Assembly (NCBI GenBank): GCA_963971405.1
Contig: OZ020485.1
Coordinates: 48,171,469 to 48,235,468 of the forward strand
DNA from: Psococerastis gibbosa
Taxonomy: Eukaryota; Arthropoda; Insecta; Psocodea; Psocidae
Direction of reading: 5' to 3'
DNA: 64,000 nt
Numbering within the stretch: position 1 is the first letter of the stretch; each line of letters starts with the position of its first letter. Position numbers and translations under genes: made by a program. Shown here piece after piece: positions 56,550 to 64,000 of this stretch. A model generated the notes under the pieces. The model had not been told where the DNA came from. It did no database searches and was given only the letters and a program-made list of their open reading frames with translations.

Positions 56550-56832
56550 GCCGGTCGCCATACCAAGTTGAATTCAGCGGACCAGAGCAGGTTCAAAGCT
56601 GCAGATAACTTGGTCGTGTGCACAGTGCCGGTAGGGAAACATGGTAAGACTTGTCCTGGTCACCTCCGAACTAATCGTGTGGCTTCACTCTGTTTCCCAA
56701 GTGGTTCGGAATCCACTATAATCAGGAGGTCCACTGTCCTATGGGCTGGCATAGGACAGTCAAGTCGGGGTCGCTCTATGGGCCCAAATATGAGGCCTCA
56801 GTCGTTATTAACCCGACGAACACTACTACTAC
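56550..56832 (+). mobile_element. 5S-headed SINE with perfect 12-bp TSD
   Basis: Head GCCGGTCGCCATACCAAGTT, the usual body, CACTACTACTAC tail. Flanked by TAGTTAGAGCTT at 56538-56549 and 56833-56844. Confidence 0.93.
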
Positions 56833-56892
56833 TAGTTAGAGCTTTTATATCTCCCTATAGTGTATTAAGCAGGGTTGAAAATCCATATAGGC

Positions 56893-57171
56893 CAGTGATT
56901 CCCAACCAGTCGTCCTCGAGACTCTGCTAAATGGCAAATTGCTATTAACAAGAACAGTAAGCCGAGAATACAACAACTTGTAAAAAAACATGCGTGTCCA
57001 AGTTGCACATTAACTTTTTCGTACATTAAAATCATACTGTAAGCTACATAATAAAATGTGATATCCTTGATATCTTTTAATTCTTAAAAAAACAAAAATA
57101 GATGTAAGGGGTGGTCCGCAGTGACACATTGTCCACAGTCCACATGGTCGACAGACCGTTTGGAACTGCTG
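56893..57171. mobile_element. possible small hAT-like element
   Basis: CAGTGATTCCCAACCAG (56893) and TTTGGAACTGCTG (to 57171) are loosely inverted ends of hAT type. No target duplication is seen, so the call is tentative. Confidence 0.35.
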
Positions 57172-57351
57172 GTAGCCTATAGCCGGACTACGCGCGCGTC
57201 TAGGGTGGCAAATGTTAGGGGCGGCATAATTTTGGCACCAATTGCCCGCATTTCTTCAACTCCTTCGTCTGGACTATTACACCAATCTTTTTTTGGAAAA
57301 ATCAAACTCAATAATTATTGTGGCGAATCTTTGTTAGAAAGAGGTAAGTAT

Positions 57352-57673
57352 CAGGGGCGTAAAGTTGGGGGGGGGGCACGGTCCAACTTGCCCCCCTCCG
57401 CTCCTTTTGGGGGGCTTTGCCCCCCCCCCCCCCCAGCTTCGAGGAATGTAAGACGGGGTTCATACTTCATGGTCCCCTTTGCAGCAATATGAATGCAAGC
57501 ATTAATTTTTTAGCGTTGTAAAATCTACAGCTTAGGCTACTTTACAACTATTAAAATGCGTAAAACCCTAATGTTTTGCTCCTATATTTTCAATTTTTCC
57601 TTATCCTGCCTGAAGACGTCATAAGGTCTACATAGTTTTGCCCCCGCCATCATTCTAAAACTTTACGCCTCTG
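57352..57673. mobile_element. hAT-like MITE with G and C runs
   Basis: CAGGGGCGTAAAGTT and AACTTTACGCCTCTG pair at 14 of 15. A G run at 57367-57377 and C runs at 57420-57433 form an inner hairpin. The flanks GTAAGTAT and GTATTTAT agree at 6 of 8. Confidence 0.8.
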
Positions 57674-58063
57674 GTATTTATCATAATGCTCGGAAAAATG
57701 TCTTTTGTGTGTCTTCGTTTTGTTTTCGCTCTATGATTGATATTTCATGGGATATTTGATTTTAACACTTATAGGGCTTTTCCCTTTCAATTATCTTTTA
57801 AGATACAAGTCGAAGTACCTACCTAGAGGCTACTCGTATTAAATATTAGCATTTAGCACATAGAAATATTGGTATCAGCGGCCTTTTTATGCCGTTTAGT
57901 ATTAACTTATAGGTACTTGAGGCTGTCCTATGGGCCCACACCGTGGCCTGAGACTGTGTCCAACCATACTACTACTAGGTACTTGGAGTTAAAAATTTAT
58001 GTACAAAACAATAATTTTAGTACTTTTCATTCGAAAATTATCATATTTACCTTCTAATAACAT
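57674..58063. other. stretch with a 5S-SINE tail scrap
   Basis: GTCCTATGGGCCCACACCGTGG and CCAACCATACTACTACTAG (57925-57977) are the 3' end of the short 5S-headed SINE. The rest is unrecognised. Confidence 0.55.
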
Positions 58064-58699
58064 TTAAGCCGGGTTTTCCTAGGCAGCGTTTCTAGTACGC
58101 CGCGTTTTATATTGCGTTCCACAAATTGCCATGTACGCTGCCTTTCTATTACGCCGCGCATTTGTGTTTTCCTAGGGAACGTTTTTATTAGATGAACGCT
58201 TTATCCGACAGTGGAATTTGAAATTGGCCGAGGATAGACCGATTTGAAAAAAAAAACGCAAAATAGCAATTGCTTGCTTGCTATTAAAAAACGTAAAAGG
58301 GTTGAAGAGGAGGAAGGACTGATAATAAGTATTTATAATTAATATTATAAATTTTTATAATGATATAATTAATATTTCATCTTCTTCATCGGTAAATTTG
58401 ACTTTTGACCGTTATTTTAATCTTTTTCTTCCGACATTTCAGAAAATGCAAAAGAAATCAAATCTATAATATTAAAAAATAAATTGACATATAAATAAAA
58501 CGCGGCGCACGACGTTTTTGACTCCTCTGAGAGCAGTCAGGTCTTATCACGCTGGGCGCAGAACGCTCGGCTGAGCGTATTGCGCGCTGTAGGAAAACAC
58601 TACAATTGAATTAGTACTGAGGAGTGCCGACGTGTTGCGCTGGGCGTATTACGACGTGCGCGGCGTATTAGAAACGCTGCCTAGGAAAACCCGGCTTAA
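58064..58699. mobile_element. TTAA-flanked MITE T3 with 37-bp TIRs
   Basis: TTAA at 58064-58067 and 58696-58699. The arms start GCCGGGTTTTCCTAGGCAGC and pair at 36 of 37 positions. Subterminal copies of TTACGCCGCGC, TTTTCCTAGG and GGCGTATTA recur inside, as expected for transposase-binding repeats. The inside is AT-rich and non-coding. A piggyBac or Kolobok origin is inferred from TTAA. Confidence 0.95.
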
Positions 58700-58751
58700 G
58701 ATTAAAATTAAACACCGTAGTAGGCCCGCTACTTGACCCTTTGCCCCTTGT

Positions 58752-58832
58752 TTTATGGGTTAGTTGTAAGAGTGGGCCGAAAACCTAAAATTCGCCCAAT
58801 GGAAAATAAAGACAAATTTCTTTCTTTCTTTC
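58752..58832 (+). mobile_element. retroposon 3' end with (TTTC)n tail
   Basis: GGGTTAGTTGTAAGAGTGGG, CTAAAATTCGCCC, AATAAAG and TTTCTTTCTTTC; second copy of the segment at 18864-18950. Confidence 0.75.
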
Positions 58833-59117
58833 ATGCTTTCTTGTTTTATCAACTTAATCTGAGGGTTAAAAATGTAACGATAATTATTATATACAGTATA
58901 TATTCTAAAATTATCTTGCTCACATTTTTAATCCCAGGATTAAGAGGATATGCTATGTGGAATATAATAATAATATAATATAATTCAATACAATAATGCC
59001 ATGTTACAGCGTTTTCTTAAGTCCATATCGCAAGGCAAGGGCCCGTGTGCGACTTATACTATCTGGCTATGGAGGGAGGGGGGGGGGGGGGTGGAGTGTT
59101 TACGGGGTGGTATACTT

Positions 59118-59519
59118 TTATGTTGGTGGTAGTTCGGTCTTTATCCATTGTGTAACTGCTCTTTTGAAACAATTGAAGTTTTTTAATGACTTTATTTGGA
59201 TTGGTAGTTTATTGTAATAGGATATGCCTACATATTCAGATTGGTGTTGAGATCTTGTGGTTCGAACAGTTTGTTGTGTGAAAGGATGTGTGTGGAGCCA
59301 TCTTGTGTTGTGTGAGTGTTGTACAGATTTTAAGTTTTGTTTTTGATTGCGTACTAATATTATTGAGCTTTTTATATATAATTGTTTAACGTCTAGGACA
59401 TCCGCTAAAATGTATAGGTCTTTTGTTGGATATAATGTCCCCTTTTTATGTATAATTTTTAGGATTGTTCTTTGTACTTTGAAAATTGGCACCCCAAAAT
59501 TAAGTACCCTACTTTTCAT
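59118..59519 (-). pseudogene. LINE RT C-terminal fragment
   Basis: The - frame reads FKVQRTILKIIHKKG, YPTKDLYILADVLDVKQLYI, HNTRWLHTHP, YYNKLPIQIKSLKNFN and FKRAVTQWI. This is the extreme C-terminal part of a jockey/CR1-type RT. The upstream part is lost where a TTAA MITE copy begins. Confidence 0.8.
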
Positions 59520-59876
59520 TTTTTATTTCGTTAACTCAGCAAGTTATTAAGAATGTGGTTAGTTTAAGTTGTAGAAGACTACTTCGTGCATCATACAATC
59601 GGGTATTTCTACGTTTCGGTTGTGTAGTTTTTCCAAAAATTCCAGATTACACGAAATTTTAGTCCTCTCCGGTTTTTATGAAAGAACTAAGGTACCAAAG
59701 ACTTAATATTTCTTATTATTTGATGCATGAAGCAGTCTTCTACAACTTACATGAGCAAAATCTTGATAACTTTCTTTGCTAATTAATTAACAAATACATA
59801 TACATAATGTATAAGTCAATAAAAACAACAACTTTTGGAGTGCTAATTTTCTACGTAGCATGTCCTCTTGAGATTT
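59480..59876. mobile_element. TTAA MITE T1, truncated copy
   Basis: GGCACCCCAAAATTAAG, TGTAGAAGACTACTTCGTGC, GATGCATGAAGCAGTCTTCT and the right end TTTCTACGTAGCATGTCCTC followed by TTGA in place of TTAA. The outer left end is missing. Confidence 0.85.
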
Positions 59877-60593
59877 TGATTAATAGGCTACTAAGTGTCA
59901 TAGTAGGCCCTTCTGGTAAGCATCTAATATTCTAATGCTTAGGAAAATATAATCCCCTGACTTTCACTACAAATAAGAAAGGCTAAGCCTAGAATAATAA
60001 GATAATTCGAAACTGCTGAAGTCTATAGAAAAATATAACTTAAATGGAGGAGGACATCTATAATGGCGCAACTGTCTAACACTTCGTGACAAGATGAGAA
60101 AAGGGGGGAAATGAGAGAGGTCGCCTCTCTCACCCCCCCCCCCCCCCGGCGTGAGAGACAGGAAGGCGGGGGTACAAGTAAGTCAAGGGGGAAGAAAAAA
60201 GTGAGGAAACGAAATGGGTATTTGCATAAATACAATGACAGAATATAATTAGTTTTCCCGGCCTGGAAACTAATTGTCAACTCATTCCTAAATCTAATTA
60301 AGGTGGTTCGGAGCCTGTATTAAGTCAGTTTGAAAAAATTTCATTGTGAATAAATCTAGTTGGTGGGCAACTGCCATTGGCCATCGCCATAGAGACGTAG
60401 TGTTTCTTATTGGTACTCCGACCAATCAGAAAACATTTGCATCCAATATACTGCCATGTTCTACGGCCTCAATGACCGTGTACATGATAGATATTGTCAT
60501 AAGCCTATCAAACATACTGGTCTGATGATGGGATTCGGATGAAAGTCAGAGTAGGTAACACTACTCTACATGTCCATTTCCCCTGAATGGAAT
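59877..60593. other. stretch with a C run and a SINE scrap
   Basis: C run at 60134-60148 within a CTCTCAC...GTGAGAG hairpin (60124-60156), and a short SINE head remnant (ACACTACTCTACATGTCC, 60558-60575). No gene. Confidence 0.4.
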
Positions 60594-60905
60594 GTTTTTT
60601 TGTCCTAACGCCTGCTTTCAGCATTTCTGCATTGAGCAACCCTGTCAGCCTGGCGGGGGGAGTAAGTCAGTTTATTAACTTGAGGCCCCCTAAGGGCAGA
60701 CTCCTTCACCTCGGGGAGAAGGTGTGTTGACCGACAGGGTGGATCTCCTGATTATAGTGGGTTCCGAATCACTACGGGAACATAGTAAATTCACACTATT
60801 AAATAGGAGGTGACCAGGACTCGACACGCACGTAGACTGTCTGTTACAGTCTCAGTGCGTTATCATGTCCTACCATGTTCCCATGCCCTGAATGTAAGGT
60901 AGCCA
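60594..60905 (-). mobile_element. 5S-headed SINE, long variant, inverted
   Basis: CCTGCTTTCAGCATTTCTGC, CCTGTCAGCCTGGCGGGGGG, GATTATAGTGGGTTCCGAAT and CCTACCATGTTCCC are inverse matches to 2811-3185. The 5S-like head is decayed. Confidence 0.82.
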
Positions 60906-61263
60906 TCTGGGTTGGGTGAACACTGACCGGGTGGTAAATTTTTACTGTTATGTTGTCTATAGTCTATGTAACAATTGAACGTATTTCGAAAATAACTAAT
61001 TAACAAATCTCAACGAGGTAACACCGACAAACGAAGACTGAACAACTTACTTACTGACTTACTTAGTGAACGTAGATTTTTTCCAAATTTAAGCTGCACA
61101 CGGGCCCGCAGCATATACCTAACGATTACTGTATAACTTAACTTTTTATGTAAATATAAATGTATTGTATTGTATTGTATTTCCCTATCAAATGGACTAC
61201 ATTGTTGACTATAGGAATACATTCCTGAAACTGCTTCTGTAGCTATACCAAACCAAGCTTAGT

Positions 61264-61423
61264 CAAGGCCGTAGCCAGAAATTTTGTCGGAAGGGGTCCA
61301 TCTGACATCACCGGAGGTGAGGTAACCTCAATATATTTATAACTTCATTCTATCTAGTGTTTGCTGCAAAACTTTCGGGAGGAGTCCGGACCCCCTGCCC
61401 CTCCCCCTCTGGCTACGGCCTTG
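61264..61423. mobile_element. hAT-like MITE with 8-bp TSD
   Basis: CAAGGCCGTAGCC and GGCTACGGCCTTG are perfect 13-bp inverted ends. The flanks AGCTTAGT (61256-61263) and AGCTCAGT (61424-61431) form an 8-bp target duplication with one mismatch. The inner sequence includes CCATCTGACATCACCGGAGG. 160 bp. Confidence 0.9.
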
Positions 61424-61999
61424 AGCTCAGTCTTCTCATGCAACCTTTCTATGAAAATGACGTCCAGTCTGAACTAGTTCCATTGTAAAATATCGCAAAC
61501 AACAATCCCTAAGTAGGCCTACATAAAATTTCACTGAAGAAATAAACAAGGCCGCCGTGTCCAAGAAAATCATAAAGCAAAGAAATAATTTCCCATGAAG
61601 CCCCCCCCCCCCCAAGGACATGATCCCGAAGTAATACCAACTACTAATTTCCCTGAGGGCGCCCACCGGCAGCATCAAAGATTAATAAGAAACGGAGCCT
61701 ACCTGAAACAATAAAAAGATTTCGGTTATTACAAAATCCAATGTTTACACAATTGCATTGTTCACAGCTCTTAGGTATGGGTAGATCGAGACTCGTACTG
61801 GAACGTAACGTTACGTCAGGCTTACGTCTGTTGCGTCAATGGTGTATTTACGATAGATGTATAAGTGCATATATATCATCATATATGTCATAGGAGTAGG
61901 ACATAACTTGGCGGCTTCCTTCATACTCTTCAGTGCCGGATTTACCTATGGGCATTGTGTGCAAGGGCATACAGGCCCCCCAAAAACATCGACATATCG

Positions 62000-62420
62000 T
62001 ATTTACAAAATAAGTTATCCATAGTTTCTTCAAAAACAAATTATAACTCAAAACCAATTCCTTTGCTTGGGAAAACGGTCTGTTCGGTTTTGTTACTATA
62101 TGTAACACCTTAAACATACCTGAAGTTAGAAAACATCGATGGAAAGGTTCCACAGAAAATGATCTTTCAGTCATATTTTTGGAGTTTTTAAAGGGGTAAA
62201 ATCCCCTAAATTGAGTTAGCGCAAATTAATAGAAGATCCCGAGATTTGATATGGTGAACCTACATGCTAAAGTTCATTGAATTCCACCGAGTTGTTTGCC
62301 CAAAAATCGACGAACAGACAGAGCGACAGACAGACATATCGTTCCCCTTATTAGAGTCTTCAAAACGTGTAAATACACTGAAATCTCGAAATTGGAAATT
62401 TTATCTTCAATTGGGACCTC
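62000..62420 (-). mobile_element. 0.9 kb TCTG element, inverted and decayed
   Basis: GGTCTGTTCGGTTTTGTTAC, GGAAAGGTTCCACAGAAAA, AAATTGAGTTAGCGCAAA, ACAGACAGAGCGACAGACAG and CAAAACGTGTAAATACACTG. Both outer edges are missing. Confidence 0.65.
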
Positions 62421-62603
62421 TACTTGACCTTACCCCACCATTTTCTGGAAGGAGGTGTTTTGGTCATTGACCCATGGGTATAACTTTATCAATGGCCACC
62501 GTGGCAACTGGCATTCATTTGCATTTCATCTGCCAGACTAATAATTTACTGAGTATACGCTAGGTATTACTCACGATTGATTGATCGATTGGTCTTTTTC
62601 CAG

Positions 62604-62840
62604 ATCGAAATGTGGCTAAAGGGCCACAACCACGACGTGAGTTTTGAACTAGTGCTCATCTATATTGCAATACTGGCGCAGTACGGGTCCTCCACCTCTG
62701 CGAGCATAGACCCAGAGTACACGCTCGATTGCCACAGGCGAGCCTACAGCCATAAGGTGACACAGTACGACTCTCAGGGCAGAATGTGCTGGGACATAGT
62801 AACTGTTATGTCTTGCTGGGGACGCTGCGACTCGAATGAA
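62604..62840 (+). CDS. GPB5: glycoprotein hormone beta-5, first coding exon
   Basis: Beta subunit of the ancestral cystine-knot glycoprotein hormone (GPA2/GPB5, thyrostimulin-like). It pairs with GPA2 and acts on an LGR1-type receptor; in insects it is linked to water and ion balance. Acceptor TCTTTTTCCAG ends at 62603, and the ATG at 62610 opens 77 codons up to donor GAA|GTAAGT after 62840 (phase 0). MWLKGHNHD is followed by a hydrophobic VSFELVLIYIAILAQYG signal peptide, then YTLDCHRRAYSHKV, CWDIVTVMSCWGRC and DSNE. CWGRC and the neighbouring cysteines are the GPB5 signature; GPA2 differs here. The second half of the knot must lie in later exons outside the window. An ATG at 62577 is in frame but lies before the acceptor and would spoil the signal peptide. 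Confidence 0.9.
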
Positions 62841-62890
62841 GTAAGTAGTTTTGGATTGTCTTGTGTCGTCGCGTCTTGTATTCGGCTCAT

Positions 62891-63072
62891 GACCCAGAGC
62901 ACATCCTCGATTGCCACAGACGAACCTAAAGCCATAAGGTGACACAGTACGACTCTCAGGGCAGAATGTGCTGGGACATAGTAACTGTTATGTCTTGCTG
63001 GGGACGCTGCGACTCCAATGAAGTAAGTAGTTTTGGATTGTCTTGTGTCGTCGTGTCTTGTATTGGGCCCAT
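62891..63072 (+). pseudogene. tandem copy 2 of GPB5 exon segment
   Basis: It repeats 62709-62890 (the 3' 132 bases of the exon, the donor and 50 bases of intron) with about 10 differences in 182, roughly 94-95% identical. A tyrosine codon has become TAA (HRRT-stop-SHKV). There is no acceptor, since the unit begins inside the exon. The donor GTAAGTAG is kept. Confidence 0.92.
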
Positions 63073-63633
63073 GACCCAGAGCACATCCTCGATTTCCACA
63101 GACGAACTTACAGGCATTAGGGCAATCGACTTCGATGGCCAGGTGGTAACGTGCGCTTGCACTTGTGCGAGTCTTTACACGCCATGCAATCGGAGACGTG
63201 TCGTACTCATCACGGGTAATAACCTACAGAAGCGACTGAAAAGGTCAATCGGATACATTCATTAAATTGTTTGTATACGATTAATCTTTTTTTTTAAATT
63301 CATTCTATGCCAGTCCCTTGAAAAGGTCGTTTTTAAATTAATAAAAAATAAATTTGTTCACTTCTTTCTATATTTCTACTAGTACTTGTTGTATTTACTA
63401 AAATTCAGTTTTGCTTTCTTAAGCTCGGTATAAACTACTATGGTAGCCTCGGGCCTTAGGCTAGCTTAACCCATACCTCCCCCCCCTGAAAATCTAAAGC
63501 TACGGCCTTGCATAAGGGTACACAGTACGACTCTCAGGTCAGAATGTACCTACTGGGACAAAGTTACTTTTATGTTATGCTTCAGTCTTGCCATGTGTCG
63601 TCTTGTCTTGTATTCTGTTGTATTCTGTTGTAT
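63073..63633 (+). pseudogene. tandem copy 3 of GPB5 segment, split by an insertion
   Basis: The left part 63073-63122 matches copy 2 (GAGCACATCCTCGAT). A 388-bp insertion (63123-63510) follows, then the right part 63511-63633 (TACACAGTACGACTCTCAGG). The CWGRC-coding part and the donor are deleted. Confidence 0.85.
63123..63510 (-). mobile_element. insertion containing repeat D and a hAT-like end
   Basis: Flanked by CATTAGGG (63115-63122) and CATAAGGG (63511-63518), an 8-bp duplication with one mismatch. The left half is repeat D inverted (CACACGCC-type and GAGACGTGTCGTACTC words). The right end is a C run plus GCTACGGCCTTG, the hAT-like TIR. It may be one composite element. Confidence 0.65.
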
Positions 63634-63720
63634 GACCCAGAGTACACGCTCGATTGCCACAGTCAAGCCCATGGGCTCCATCCACAGAGTAATCCCACAG
63701 CTGTCCCAGCAGAATAACTT
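63634..63720 (+). pseudogene. tandem copy 4 of GPB5 segment, partial
   Basis: GACCCAGAGTACACGCTCGA and TTGCCACAG match the exon more closely than copies 2 and 3 do (AGTACACGC is unchanged). It then diverges after the histidine-arginine codons. Confidence 0.8.
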
Positions 63721-64000
63721 ACAGCCGTACATTCGTATGCTTACACATTGACTAAATAAAATCTAATCAGTTAACCTAGTCAGCAAGTAAGCAACTTTAA
63801 CCTCTTAGCCTGCAAAAGGCAGCTGAAGCCTTTTATCTTCAATTTCAAATCGCTTTAAACAATTAATTGCAATAGGACAAATTGAAAATGTTGTGGAAAC
63901 AAATTCCGCATCAGCAGCGTCTCTTGAAATTGTTTTCAATAAAACTTTTTCTCGTTAGAAATTGCACACGCTGGTACAAAATAAATGGTAAATACGCTAT
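63721..64000. other. GPB5 intron sequence to window end
   Basis: AT-rich, with no exon-like frame encoding the remaining cysteines of GPB5. It is presumably intron. Confidence 0.5.

Noticed and set aside
57121..57492. 123-codon frame rich in Pro/Gly
   Set aside because: It reads through the G and C runs of the hAT-like MITE at 57352 and has no domain.
62577..62609. Start of GPB5 at the in-frame ATG at 62577
   Set aside because: A strong acceptor (TCTTTTTCCAG) lies between it and the ATG at 62610, and the later start gives a better signal peptide.

Overview
The window is about 64 kb of AT-rich, repeat-dense animal nuclear DNA with split genes and GT-AG introns. The protein matches (a Kelch-like 10 gene, a glycoprotein hormone beta-5 exon of arthropod type), a repeat head resembling arthropod 5S rRNA, and the dense SINE, LINE and MITE load suggest an arthropod, most likely an insect or crustacean. 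I cannot place it further. Nothing here is bacterial: no operons, CRISPR arrays or prokaryotic mobile elements.

Host genes are few. (1) A nine-exon KLHL10 orthologue runs on + from 18963 to 28641. Its exon phases join without a break into a predicted 622-residue BTB-BACK-six-Kelch protein. (2) The first coding exon of a glycoprotein hormone beta-5 gene lies at 62604-62840 on +; the rest must lie past the right edge. (3) A broken histone H2B copy lies on - at 32188-32546. Everything else that looks coding is retrotransposon remains.

Layout. 1-3.2 kb: a small tandem repeat, a hAT-like MITE and SINEs. 3.7-6.9 kb: a nearly full-length, lightly broken LINE with endonuclease and reverse transcriptase. 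7-18.9 kb: LINE tails, foldback MITEs, tRNA-derived SINEs and a 0.9 kb TCTG-bearing element. 19-28.6 kb: KLHL10, whose introns hold many inserts. 28.6-33 kb: decayed copies of the KLHL10 last exon, a hAT-like MITE, another 0.9 kb element, LINE tails and the H2B pseudogene. 33.5-40.4 kb: a non-coding 6.8 kb block of direct and tandem repeats bounded by 25-bp inverted repeats. 40.5-62 kb: SINEs, TTAA-flanked MITEs, hAT-like MITEs and LINE fragments. 62.6-63.7 kb: the GPB5 exon and its tandem copies.

Main points of interest: a mobile SINE family with a 5S rRNA-like head and perfect 12-14 bp target duplications; three unrelated families of long-TIR elements bounded by TTAA; hAT-like MITEs carrying long G or C runs; and four unrelated local tandem duplications with a repeat length near 170-190 bp, three of which copied exon sequence (KLHL10 exon 2, KLHL10 exon 9, GPB5 exon).
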